Made by a program: the position numbers and the translations under genes | Notes under the pieces: generated by a model | What the model was told of the DNA's origin: nothing | The model's database searches: none | The model's input: only the letters and a program-made list of their open reading frames with translations | Shown: one piece after another, positions 1-6,870 of the stretch | How positions within the stretch are numbered: the first letter of the stretch is position 1 | Layout: every line of letters begins with the position of its first letter | Source of the DNA: Planctomycetota bacterium | Lineage (GTDB): Bacteria; Planctomycetota; Planctomycetia; Pirellulales; Pirellulaceae | Assembly (NCBI GenBank): GCA_019347795.1 | Contig: JAHWKS010000267.1 | Span: 1-7,169, forward strand | Reading direction: 5' to 3' | Length of the DNA: 7,169 nucleotides

Positions 1-1
1 C

Positions 2-2866
2 AGGATGATGTCGTCCTGCTCCATCCGCTGGCGCAACAGCGTCTCGAGCTCGTCCTCCGACCCGACCGCGGTTCCCTCGGGCGCCGTGCTCCAGTTTGAC
101 CTGATGCAGAGCCTGGTCGATCTCCGGAGCCGCAGCGATTCGAGCATCCAGGACGGGACGGCGCTCGTGCAGAATTACAACGTCACCAACGTCTCCGACA
201 GCGAGTTCAGCTTCGAGGTACTGCGGTACCTGGACGGCGATTTGTTCTCCAGTGGTGTCAGCGGCGCGACGGACACGCCGCTGGCGGACGGCGGCGGGGC
301 CGGGCTGTTGGACCCGACCCGCTCCACGATCACCCTCTTTCAGACAGACGAAGGGACGGGCGCCGTTGTGGGGGATCCGACGATCGTGGGCATCCAAAGC
401 ACGGCGGTCGGCGGCTCGGGCTTCGCGCCGTGGGAGGTCGGAATCGCTGGCGACGACCTGCCGATGAAGCCGGCGGGCGAGTTGCTCATGCGGATCGTCA
501 CCGGGCAGCCGCTGCGGAACGACGTGATCCCCTCGTCGGCGGACTCCGACGACAACGGCATCCTCGATTCCGGCGAAGAGAACGACGTGGCGGTGGCTCA
601 TAGCGAGGAGTTCCTCGACGTGGCGCCGGGCGACACCGTGCGATTCGTCACGGTCACGATTTTCGGTCATGCGCCGATGTCGCACACGCCGCCGGGACCG
701 GGCCTCGCGAGCATCGAGGGAGAAAAGTTCCTCGACTCCAACGGCAACGGCGACTTCGATTCGGGCGAGGTCGGACAAGAGGGGGTGACGATCTTTGCCG
801 ACCAGAATCAGAACGGCGCCTTCGACCAGGGAGAGCCCTTCGCCATTACAAGCGCTGGCGGATTTTACTCGCTGGCCGTGCCGGTCGGCACGCACATGAT
901 TCGTGAAGTCGTCCCCTCCGGGTTCTCGCAAACATTCCCGCCCAGCGGTTTTCATTCGGTGACGGTATCGTCCCCGGGGCAGCTTGTGTCCGGCATTAAC
1001 TTCGGCAATGCATCCGGCGTCGGCTCGCTCACGGGCTTCAAATTCGAGGACGAGAACGGCAACGGCCTTTTCGATAGTTTCGAGTCAAGCCTCTCGGGCG
1101 TGACGGTTTTCCTGGATCAGAACGACAACAGCGTGCTCGACCCCAACGAGGCGTCCACCACGACCGACGCCTTCGGCGACTACCTCTTCTCGAACCTTGC
1201 CCCGGGGAGCTACATCGTGCGGGAGATTCCGCCCGCCGGCTCGCAGCAGACGTTCCCCAGCGGCGACGGCGCCCATCGCGTGACGCTATCTTCCGGGGAA
1301 ACAATTTCGGGGCTGAACTTCGGCAATACGTTCGCCGACGACAACGTCGTCAGTGTGGGAGACGGGCCAGTCGATGTGATCGCGGCCGACGTGAACGGCG
1401 ACGGCATCGACGACATCATCACGGCCAACTCGCTCTCGGACGATGTTTCGGTCGTGCTGGGTTTGGGCGGCGGCGCGTTTGGGACTTCAACGGAGTTTCC
1501 CGCCGGCTCGGAGCCGACGGCTGTAAAGGCGGCCGATCTCGATTTGGACGGCGATCTCGATTTGATCGTCGCGCTCGCTTTCGACTCCAGCGTGGCGGTG
1601 CTTCCCAACAGCGGCGGGGGCAGCTTCGGATCGCCTCTCCTGTTTGATGCGGGCGGCGAACAAGGAGACGTCGTCGTGTTCAACTTTTCCGGAGGAAGCG
1701 GGCCGGAGATCCTGGTCACGCTGCCGTTCTCGGATGAAGTAGCGGTTCTGCCGAACCTGGGGCCGGGAATCGCATTCGGCTCACCGTCGTTCTTTCCGAC
1801 CTCGGGATCGCTAAGCGGAGCCTTCCCTGACGATATGGCCGCGGGGGATTTGGACGGCGATGGGCTGTTGGATCTGGCGGTGGTCAACGAAAGCGCCGAG
1901 ACGCTGGCCGTCTTGCGGAATTTGGGCGGCGATTTTGATGCACCGGTCGAACTGAGCACCGGCGAATTTCCCAACGGCGTCGCCATCGGCGACTTCAACT
2001 TCAACGGCGCCAACGATTTGGCCGTCGCCAATGAAACGGATGGCAGCGTCACCGTGTTTTACAACAACGTCTTCCCCACCTCAGCGACGTTCTCCGTGCC
2101 GGGCATGCCGGTCGCGATCACGACGGGCAGTTTCCAAAACGGGTTTCTGGATCTGGCTGTGGCGCTGGAGACCGACAACTCGGTGGCGTTCCTGGAGAAC
2201 GACGGCGACGGCGGATTTCCAACCAGCACGCAGGCGCCCGTGGGGATGGCGCCCTTGGCCGTCTTCGGCGTCAATCTGGATAACGATTTCACGTCCGATC
2301 TGCTCGCGGCGAACTTCGCCGATGACACCGTTTCGATCGTTCTCAACGCCGGGGAAGGGGAGCCGGAATCTTTGGCCCCGCGAACGACCGGCATCGACGC
2401 GGAATTCGCGTCCGTTCCCGAGGACATCGACCGCAATGGCCGGGTGGAGATGCCCGACTTGCTCGTCCTCGTGAACGCCTTCCGCAGCGAGCAGGTGCGG
2501 CTGGCTGAGGCGTTCGGCCGGGAGGAGACGTTCGACGCCAGCCGCAACGGCGTGATCTCGTTGGATGATCTGCTGCAGGTGGTGCAGTACCTTCGCGGCG
2601 GCTCCGTGCAAGCGGAAGGGGAAGGGGAGGACGCCGCCGACTCGCGCGTTCCACTGAGCGTCAGCGACTCGCGGGATGATGAGAGTCGCCGCGAGGAAGA
2701 GACGCCCGCTCAGCCAGGCGTTCCGTCGCCTTCGCCGCTCCTGCCCCACCGCAGCGCGGCAGCGATCTTCGCGGCCGGCGACGACGCCGGACCGTCTTTC
2801 TTCGAGCAGGACGAGAGCACGACGCTCGAGGACATAGCAAGCGACATCGCCGCAGCGCTGTCGTGA
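2..2866 (+). CDS. Large secreted/cell-surface protein, 5'-partial: SdrD-B-like domains, FG-GAP repeats, dockerin-like module
   Basis: The frame is open to the left edge, so the N-terminus and any signal peptide are missing; residues count from the ATG at 5. Residues ~30-230 form an unassigned beta-rich domain (YNVTNVSDSEF, LRYLDGDL). Two SdrD-B-like Ig domains follow (~235-336 and ~340-443). Each has two Asp/Asn-rich loops (DSNGNGDFDSGE, DQNQNGAFDQGE; DENGNGLFDSFE, DQNDNSVLDPNE) and ends near NFGN. Residues ~450-783 carry FG-GAP/VCBS-type repeats, probably a beta-propeller, with DVNGDGIDD (~462), DLDLDGDLDL (~511), DLDGDGLLDL (~615) and DFNFNGANDL (~663). Residues ~807-868 have two EF-hand-like loops followed by helices (DIDRNGRVEMPDLL, DASRNGVISLDDLL), as in dockerins. 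The tail is acidic and Ser/Pro-rich. Such proteins are extracellular and calcium-stabilised; the ligand is unknown. The first ~55 bases may not belong to this frame (see findings). The stop is TGA at 2864. The domain calls are firm; the function is not. Confidence 0.85.
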   Translation, partial: RMMSSCSIRWRNSVSSSSSDPTAVPSGAVLQFDLMQSLVDLRSRSDSSIQDGTALVQNYNVTNVSDSEFSFEVLRYLDGDLFSSGVSGATDTPLADGGGAGLLDPTRSTITLFQTDEGTGAVVGDPTIVGIQSTAVGGSGFAPWEVGIAGDDLPMKPAGELLMRIVTGQPLRNDVIPSSADSDDNGILDSGEENDVAVAHSEEFLDVAPGDTVRFVTVTIFGHAPMSHTPPGPGLASIEGEKFLDSNGNGDFDSGEVGQEGVTIFADQNQNGAFDQGEPFAITSAGGFYSLAVPVGTHMIREVVPSGFSQTFPPSGFHSVTVSSPGQLVSGINFGNASGVGSLTGFKFEDENGNGLFDSFESSLSGVTVFLDQNDNSVLDPNEASTTTDAFGDYLFSNLAPGSYIVREIPPAGSQQTFPSGDGAHRVTLSSGETISGLNFGNTFADDNVVSVGDGPVDVIAADVNGDGIDDIITANSLSDDVSVVLGLGGGAFGTSTEFPAGSEPTAVKAADLDLDGDLDLIVALAFDSSVAVLPNSGGGSFGSPLLFDAGGEQGDVVVFNFSGGSGPEILVTLPFSDEVAVLPNLGPGIAFGSPSFFPTSGSLSGAFPDDMAAGDLDGDGLLDLAVVNESAETLAVLRNLGGDFDAPVELSTGEFPNGVAIGDFNFNGANDLAVANETDGSVTVFYNNVFPTSATFSVPGMPVAITTGSFQNGFLDLAVALETDNSVAFLENDGDGGFPTSTQAPVGMAPLAVFGVNLDNDFTSDLLAANFADDTVSIVLNAGEGEPESLAPRTTGIDAEFASVPEDIDRNGRVEMPDLLVLVNAFRSEQVRLAEAFGREETFDASRNGVISLDDLLQVVQYLRGGSVQAEGEGEDAADSRVPLSVSDSRDDESRREEETPAQPGVPSPSPLLPHRSAAAIFAAGDDAGPSFFEQDESTTLEDIASDIAAALS

Positions 2867-2897
2867 CGCTCATGTTTCTCCGCTTCCAGGGCTCGGG

Positions 2898-2903
2898 TAC
2901 AAT
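2898..2903 (+). promoter_or_regulatory. Possible -10 box for the coupled gene pair
   Basis: TACAAT (5 of 6 to TATAAT) lies 23 bp upstream of the ATG at 2927, in the 60-bp gap after the surface-protein stop. No convincing -35 is seen at normal spacing (TTTCTC at 2875-2880). The gap is also short enough for read-through from the upstream gene. This is a weak call from sequence resemblance only. Confidence 0.25.
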
Positions 2904-2926
2904 CCCAATTGTCATCGGAGATCACC

Positions 2927-3193
2927 ATGTCCATGTCGTTGTCGCACGCCCTGCAGCAGGTGAGCCTGGAGCCGGGGCGCGTCTATCAGTGTCAGGTCGG
3001 TAACTTGGAGGTCGAGGTTCGGGTGCGAAATCCGGCAGCCAATGATCTACCGGCGCCGATTCAGCCTACTGACGTGATGCTCGACGCGTGGACCGACTTA
3101 CCGACGCCCCCGGTTTTGACTCGCACCAACACATCGGCAGGCGAGCCGCTCCTGCCTGATCCTCCCATCATTCCGCCGGATGAGGCGAGCTGA
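2927..3193 (+). CDS. Small uncharacterised protein (88 aa), first gene of a coupled pair
   Basis: The chosen start is ATG 2927, preceded by CGGAG (2916-2920) six bases upstream; an in-frame TTG at 2909 lies before that ribosome site and is disfavoured. The protein has a compact N-terminal half (LEPGRVYQCQVGNLEVEVRV) that looks like a small beta-structured domain. A conserved-looking segment DVMLDAWTDLP follows. The tail is Pro-rich and acidic and ends PPIIPPDEAS. There is no signal peptide or membrane segment, so it is probably cytoplasmic. Its stop TGA (3191-3193) shares one base with the ATG of the next gene, which implies translational coupling and a shared role or complex. I do not recognise a named family. 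From memory, similar small proteins sit before the downstream family in other genomes, but I could not check this. Confidence 0.75.
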   Translation: MSMSLSHALQQVSLEPGRVYQCQVGNLEVEVRVRNPAANDLPAPIQPTDVMLDAWTDLPTPPVLTRTNTSAGEPLLPDPPIIPPDEAS

Positions 3194-3694
3194 TGATTTA
3201 CTCACGGCCGGCGCCGGAGAGCCCGGTTGATCAGGGCGATATCATCGACGACTGCCCCATTCTTCAGATCACCGGATTCGATGCCAAGGCGCCGACGGAG
3301 CCGCAGGTCGCATGCTCGGCTCACCGCGTCGTCATTTTGACGCAGACATGTGATCTGGCCAATCAGAAAACTCGGCGGGCCGTCGCGGCTGTCGTACACA
3401 GCGCACAATTCCTGGTCGCAAAAGATCGTCACGCCTGCGGACGTGCGCGGCCCAATCCGCGCGGGCCGCGTCTATGGGTGGTATTTCCTGCCCGCCGATT
3501 CCGCCTGCGGGTTGGAGGAGGCGATTGTCGATCTCCGGCAGCTATTCACCTTGCCGTTAGACGTGCTACGCAGCCTTTGTTCTTACGGCAAGCGTAAGGC
3601 CCGGATTCAGGCCCTCTATCGCGAACATCTGGCGAAGCACTTCGCCGATACCTACAGCCGCATTGGCCTGCCGGCGCCTTACGCGACGGAATAA
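3193..3694 (+). pseudogene. Uncharacterised protein of the LTQTCDLA / REHLAKHFADTYSRIGLP type, interrupted by a +1 frameshift
   Basis: The upstream part reads from ATG 3193 in one frame: QGDIIDDCPIL, then VVILTQTCDLANQK, then SAQFLVA near 3420. The sense continuation is one frame over, from about 3421 to TAA 3692: VTPADVRGPIRAGRVYGW, YFLPAD, IVDLRQLFTLPLDVL and YREHLAKHFADTYSRIGL. If unshifted, the first frame runs to 3597 through Arg-rich sequence (134 aa in all). Removing one A from the AAAA at 3420-3423 joins the halves into a ~166-aa protein reading LVAKIVTPADVRG. The C-terminal motif is intact, so the break may be recent, a sequencing error or, less likely, a recoding site. No catalytic function is assigned. 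The GDII...LTQTCDL arrangement recalls a broader group of uncharacterised proteins with an LTQ-x-CDL core, and more loosely the small beta-barrels of MazF/PemK toxins; that resemblance is speculative. It is coupled to the 88-aa gene by a 1-nt overlap. Confidence 0.8.
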
Positions 3695-3699
3695 GGAAT

Positions 3700-3711
3700 C
3701 CGAGCGCTCGG
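3700..3711. repeat. 12-bp perfect palindrome between convergent genes
   Basis: CCGAGCGCTCGG is perfectly self-complementary and lies in the 36-bp gap between the end of the frameshifted gene (+) and the end of glnK (-). A second palindrome, CGGCGCCG, follows directly. The position suits a bidirectional transcription end, but there is no U-tract and no proper loop, so an intrinsic terminator is not established. Confidence 0.4.
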
Positions 3712-3730
3712 CGCCGAATCGCAAAGTCGC

Positions 3731-4116
<386 letters not shown>

Positions 4117-4120
4117 AAGG

Positions 4121-4145
4121 CCGCCGTCGCGGATCGCGACGGCGG
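4121..4145 (-). terminator. Perfect 11-bp hairpin in the amtB-glnK gap, terminator-like
   Basis: Positions 4121-4131 (CCGCCGTCGCG) pair perfectly with 4135-4145 around a 3-nt loop. In the amtB-to-glnK direction the stem is followed by CCTTTATAATT, a short interrupted T-tract. It could terminate or attenuate the amtB transcript ahead of glnK, or protect the mRNA 3' end. The T-tract is weak, so termination efficiency is uncertain. Confidence 0.5.
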
Positions 4146-4167
4146 ATGGGGTTTCACACGGCAGTCG

Positions 4168-4212
4168 CCGCTCGCTGTCGCGAGCGGGTTGGCCACTCGC
4201 TCCAGCGAGTGA
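4168..4212. repeat. Pair of adjacent hairpins, REP-like, after the amtB stop
   Basis: There are two inverted repeats six bases apart. CCGCTCGC (4168-4175) pairs with GCGAGCGG (4180-4187) around TGTC. CACTCGCT (4194-4201) pairs with AGCGAGTG (4204-4211) around CC, and the latter extends to GGTCACTCGCT/AGCGAGTGGCC in minus-strand RNA with one G-U pair. Both share the CTCGC...GCGAG core. Two related palindromes in tandem at a gene 3' end resemble REP/BIME-type extragenic repeats. Dispersal in the genome cannot be tested from one window. They could also stabilise the amtB mRNA or end its transcription. Confidence 0.5.
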
Positions 4213-4228
4213 CCTACATTGGGAAGGT

Positions 4229-5683
4229 TTACAGGGCGATGTAGCCTTCTTCGCCGTGCTGCGTGAGGTCGAGGCCCTGAATCTCTTGGTCCTGCGTGAC
4301 GCGGAGGCCGATCGTCAGGTCGATGAGCTTCAGCAGGATGAAGCTGACCACCGCCGCGAAGACCCAGGTCACCGCGACCGCGACGATCTGGCCGATCAGG
4401 ACGCGCGTCCCGCCTTCGATGAGGCCCAGCGGATTGGCCCCGTCAATGTTCCACGCGACCCGGGTGGCGAAGACACCGGTGAGCAACGCGCCCAGTGTGC
4501 CGCCGACGCCGTGCACTCCGAAAGCATCCAGCGAGTCATCGTACTTGAGCGAGTTCTTCAGCCACGTGCAGGCGAAGTAGCAGACCACCCCCGCGGCGGC
4601 GCCCATCAGGAGAGCGGGCATCGGGTTCACGAAGCCCGCGGCAGGCGTGATGCACACCAGCCCGGCAACCGCGCCGGAGCAGGCGCCCAGCACCGTCGGC
4701 TTTCCACGCATGAGCCACTCTACCACCGGCCAGGCAACCGCTCCGGCAGCCGCCGAGAAGTGCGTCACGGCGAAAGCGCTGGACGTCAATCCGTCCGAGA
4801 GCAATTCGCTTCCCGCGTTGAAGCCGAACCAGCCGACCCACAGCATCGCCGCGCCGAGGGCGGTGTACGTCAAGTTGTGCGGCGGCATCGGTTCGTTTCC
4901 CCAGCCGAGCCGCTTGCCGATCACGAGTGCGCAAATCAGCGCGGAGACGCCGGAGCTGATATGAACGACGGTCCCGCCGGCGAAGTCAAGGGCGCCGCCC
5001 GCCCAACCGTGGCCTTCTTCGCCTGTGGGGACGAACCCGAGAATCCCTCCGTCCCAGACCCAGTGGCACAGGGGACAATACACGATAGTTCCCCACAGCA
5101 GCAGGAACAACGCCATCGCACTGAACTTCATTCGCTCTGCGAAAGCGCCGCAGATGAGGGCCGGCGTGATAATGAAGAACATCCCCTGAAACAGCATGTG
5201 CGTCAGCAACGGCAACTCAGGGCTGAACTCCGGAGTATGCGGTTCGCCCGCTTCCTCGTCCCAGGTGCGCTGCACATTCTGCATGAAAAGGTATTCGCCG
5301 TTTCCGATGTACGCCCCGTCGCCGCCGAAAGCGAGCGAGTAGCCGTAAAGCGCCCAGACGACCGTCATCATGCCCATCAGGAACACGCACTGCATCATCA
5401 CCGAGAGGACGTTCTTCTTCCGCACCAGGCCGCTGTAGAACATCGCCAGGCCCGGCGCCGTCATGAAGAGCACCAGCGCCGTGGAGGTGAGCATCCAGGC
5501 ATTGTGCCCGGCCAGGGCAGCGCTGGCCACGCCGGACTCGAGCGCGGCAATCTGCTCGTCGGTGGTCGGAGTGGTCTCCGCCTCCTGGCCGAACGCCGCG
5601 CTCCCGGGAAACCCTGCAAGTAAGAACAACGAACCGCATAGCGCGCACAACGCCGCCGCCTTCAACCTGTGCTGGCGCATCAT
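4229..5683 (-). CDS. amtB: Ammonium transporter (Amt/AmtB family)
   Basis: This 484-residue inner-membrane channel/transporter takes up ammonium. Residues 1-32 look like a Sec signal peptide (basic start, hydrophobic ALCALCGSLFLLAGF, then SAAFGQ), as in other AmtB precursors. About 11 membrane segments follow from ~64. Family landmarks, by E. coli AmtB numbering: F165 (F103) and F169 (F107) in FQGMFF; D233 (D160) and H241 (H168) in LDFAGGTVVHI; F288 and S292 (F215, S219) in WFGFNAGS; H391 (H318) in DAFGVHGVGG. The twin-histidine pore is thus intact. The cytosolic tail GLRVTQDQEIQGLDL is the conserved region that contacts PII. Start ATG 5683 has GGAGG (5694-5690) six bases upstream; ATG 5680 is equally possible. 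It is followed after 159 bp by glnK on the same strand, the reverse of the usual glnK-amtB order. A residue 120-160 insertion (Gly-rich then acidic) lies in the first large periplasmic loop. Confidence 0.97.
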   Translation of the reverse strand: MMRQHRLKAAALCALCGSLFLLAGFPGSAAFGQEAETTPTTDEQIAALESGVASAALAGHNAWMLTSTALVLFMTAPGLAMFYSGLVRKKNVLSVMMQCVFLMGMMTVVWALYGYSLAFGGDGAYIGNGEYLFMQNVQRTWDEEAGEPHTPEFSPELPLLTHMLFQGMFFIITPALICGAFAERMKFSAMALFLLLWGTIVYCPLCHWVWDGGILGFVPTGEEGHGWAGGALDFAGGTVVHISSGVSALICALVIGKRLGWGNEPMPPHNLTYTALGAAMLWVGWFGFNAGSELLSDGLTSSAFAVTHFSAAAGAVAWPVVEWLMRGKPTVLGACSGAVAGLVCITPAAGFVNPMPALLMGAAAGVVCYFACTWLKNSLKYDDSLDAFGVHGVGGTLGALLTGVFATRVAWNIDGANPLGLIEGGTRVLIGQIVAVAVTWVFAAVVSFILLKLIDLTIGLRVTQDQEIQGLDLTQHGEEGYIAL

Positions 5684-5724
5684 CCAGGCCCTCCATCAGA
5701 TTATGGAGTGATTCGAGAAGACGA

Positions 5725-5759
5725 GGCGTCCCGCCTGGCGGCCTACCGCCGCCGACGCC
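5725..5759 (-). promoter_or_regulatory. Inverted repeat in the amtB leader region
   Basis: GGCGTC (5725-5730) pairs with GACGCC (5754-5759), and GGCGGC (5737-5742) with GCCGCC (5748-5753) around CTACC, leaving a 6-nt bulge on one side. The structure sits 42-76 bp before the amtB ATG. On the minus strand, TTGACG (5769-5764) just upstream is a -35-like hexamer, but no matching -10 follows. It may be a leader structure or an operator; in GC-rich DNA part of this may be chance. Confidence 0.3.
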
Positions 5760-5920
5760 GAATCGTCAATCGAACGCGCGCCCGCCGTTCCGCGCTAGAA
5801 CATGGGCTAGGCGAGACGGCGGTTGCCTGGCGCGGGCGCCCGATTTCGCGTAGTAGACTAATCGGACCAGGCGTCCGAGTAAAGAACCCTTTTCTGGGAT
5901 TTCTCCCGTTTTTCCTCAAG

Positions 5921-5959
5921 CCGCCGGCCCCTGGGAAAAAACTTCACGCGAGGCGCCCG
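5921..5959 (+). repeat. 39-bp direct repeat, copy 1
   Basis: This is identical base for base to 5994-6032. It starts CCGCCGGCCC, has the core GGGAAAAAACTTCACGCG and ends AGGCGCCCG. The copies start 73 bp apart with a 34-bp unrelated spacer. Bases just outside (G5920 against T5993; C5960 against T6033) differ, so 39 bp is the exact extent. Confidence 0.95.
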
Positions 5960-5993
5960 CGGTCGGGTGATTCAATCGAGTCGGCGAGAACCT

Positions 5994-6032
5994 CCGCCGG
6001 CCCCTGGGAAAAAACTTCACGCGAGGCGCCCG
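5994..6032 (+). repeat. 39-bp direct repeat, copy 2
   Basis: This is the exact second copy of 5921-5959. The perfect identity in non-coding DNA implies a recent duplication, a constrained binding site, or a dispersed element present twice. Only two copies occur in the window. Confidence 0.95.
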
Positions 6033-6070
6033 TTCCGCCCGAAGGTAATCAGGCCGCGAAGTTTGCGCAG

Positions 6071-6088
6071 GCCGCAAATGCCGCAAAT
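6071..6088 (+). repeat. Tandem 9-bp duplication GCCGCAAAT
   Basis: GCCGCAAAT occurs twice back to back (6071-6079, 6080-6088). Just before it TTTGCG (6062-6067) can pair with CGCAAA (6073-6078), forming a small hairpin. It may be a pair of half-sites for a regulator upstream of ompH, or simple slippage. Confidence 0.6.
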
Positions 6089-6093
6089 CGGCC

Positions 6094-6122
6094 TTTACGC
6101 GACCACGGCTTCGCGGCACAAT
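6094..6122 (+). promoter_or_regulatory. Candidate sigma-70-type promoter for ompH
   Basis: TTTACG (6094-6099, 4 of 6 to TTGACA) and CACAAT (6117-6122, 4 of 6 to TATAAT) are separated by exactly 17 bp. Transcription would start near 6129, giving a ~100-nt leader that contains the hairpin at 6135-6157. The matches are partial, so the call is tentative. Confidence 0.3.
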
Positions 6123-6134
6123 ACCGCGGCTTTT

Positions 6135-6157
6135 GGCCCGGTTCCCACGTCCGGGCC
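6135..6157 (+). promoter_or_regulatory. Hairpin in the ompH leader
   Basis: GGCCCGG (6135-6141) pairs perfectly with CCGGGCC (6151-6157) around a 9-nt loop, preceded by TTTT. It lies about 75 bp before the ompH start and could be a leader structure. It is not recognisable as a known riboswitch. Confidence 0.35.
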
Positions 6158-6231
6158 GTCGCCGGGGCGGCTTGGGCAGGTCCCCACGCCGCCGGGTAGG
6201 GACATCCGAACCGCAGCAAGGAGTGCTGACA

Positions 6232-6870
6232 GTGAGAATCTCTTTTCTTGGGACCGCTCTCGCGGCCTGTGTGCTGGCCGGCGTCGCTTTGGGAAGCCCC
6301 GCGGCCGCCCAAGCGCAGGGGACCACCGTGGTGGTCATCGACATCAGCTACATCTTTAAGAACCACGTCCGCTTCAAGGAAGCGCAAGACGCGATGAAGA
6401 AGGAGGTGGAGCAGTTCGAGGAGAAGATCCGCATCGACCGCGATGCGATCACGAAGATGGCCGAGCAACTGAAGGCGGTGCAGCCCGATTCGCCCGATTA
6501 CAAGCGTCTGGAAGAGCAAATCGCCGAGGCGACCGGCAAGCTCCAACTGGAGACCTCGCGGGCCCGAAAGGACTTCCTCCAGCGCGAGGCGAAGCTGTTC
6601 CACGACACCTATGAAGAGGTGAGCAGCCACGTCGCCACCTTCGCGCGGCAGCAAAACATCGGTTTAGTGCTGCGTTTCAGCAGCGAGCCGATTGACTCGG
6701 AAGATCGGGCCGCGGTGCTGCAGGGAATCAATCGCGACGTGGTATACCAGAACCAGTTGAACATCACTCCGCACATTCTGCAGCAGATAAACCGCGGCGG
6801 CGCTCCGCAGGCCACGGCCCCGCAGCAGCCCGGCCGGCAGGCGTTCGGCCCGGGCGCGGCGCCGCGTTAA
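6232..6870 (+). CDS. ompH: OmpH/Skp-family periplasmic chaperone
   Basis: Skp/OmpH proteins hold unfolded outer-membrane proteins in the periplasm before BAM-mediated insertion. The start is GTG 6232, because AAGGAG (6218-6223) sits eight bases upstream and the protein then opens with a signal peptide (MRISFLGTALAACVLAG, likely cleaved after AAAQA, residue ~28). Starting at the in-frame TTG 6133 would add 33 Arg/Pro-rich residues and bury the signal. The mature protein begins TTVVVIDISYIFKNHVRF, the typical OmpH first strand. Residues ~50-140 are a charged, heptad-like helical region (coiled-coil arms), then QQNIGLVLRF and a C-terminal strand/helix. The length is 212 aa against ~160 for E. 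coli Skp; the excess is a Gln/Pro/Gly/Ala-rich tail (189-212) and a segment carrying SSEPIDSEDRAAV. It is followed by lpxC, a common outer-membrane gene pairing. Confidence 0.9.
   Translation: MRISFLGTALAACVLAGVALGSPAAAQAQGTTVVVIDISYIFKNHVRFKEAQDAMKKEVEQFEEKIRIDRDAITKMAEQLKAVQPDSPDYKRLEEQIAEATGKLQLETSRARKDFLQREAKLFHDTYEEVSSHVATFARQQNIGLVLRFSSEPIDSEDRAAVLQGINRDVVYQNQLNITPHILQQINRGGAPQATAPQQPGRQAFGPGAAPR

Larger units (their letters stand above)
5712..6231. other. 520-bp gene-free region between divergent amtB and ompH
   Basis: No convincing gene is seen on either strand; open frames here encode Arg/Pro/Ala-rich sequence without recognisable motifs. The region must contain the promoters of both flanking genes. 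It holds the amtB leader inverted repeat, the palindrome CGGGCGCCCG (5833-5842), two exact 39-bp direct repeats, a 9-bp tandem duplication and a hairpin close to ompH. AT-rich patches at 5881-5915 contrast with the surrounding GC-rich DNA. Confidence 0.7.

Noticed and set aside
1210..2052. 280-codon antisense frame opposite the surface protein
   Set aside because: Ser/Pro/Lys low-complexity mirror of the Asp/Gly-rich FG-GAP coding sequence; no ribosome site or domain.
3202..3432. 76-codon antisense frame over the frameshifted gene
   Set aside because: No motif or ribosome site; the forward strand carries the conserved-looking blocks.
4256..5623. 455-codon open frame antisense to amtB
   Set aside because: Shadow of amtB in GC-rich DNA: His/Arg/Asp/Glu-rich composition without motifs, while amtB itself shows all family residues.
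5700..5705. CATAAT on the minus strand as amtB -10
   Set aside because: It lies only 16 bp before the ATG, so the transcript would begin within the GGAGG ribosome site; no -35 at proper spacing.
5712..5900. Sigma-54 promoter or NtrC sites upstream of amtB
   Set aside because: Looked for the TGGC-N-TGC type -24/-12 pattern and dyad TGCAC-type sites on the minus strand; none convincing.
5921..6032. Two 39-bp repeats as a minimal CRISPR array
   Set aside because: Repeat and spacer lengths fit superficially, but there are only two copies, no third degenerate unit and no cas genes; it lies between housekeeping genes.
5669..6199. 176-codon forward frame covering the amtB start and the repeats
   Set aside because: Overlaps the amtB signal-peptide region and is Arg/Pro/Ala-rich; the 39-bp repeat is read in different frames in its two copies because 73 is not a multiple of 3.
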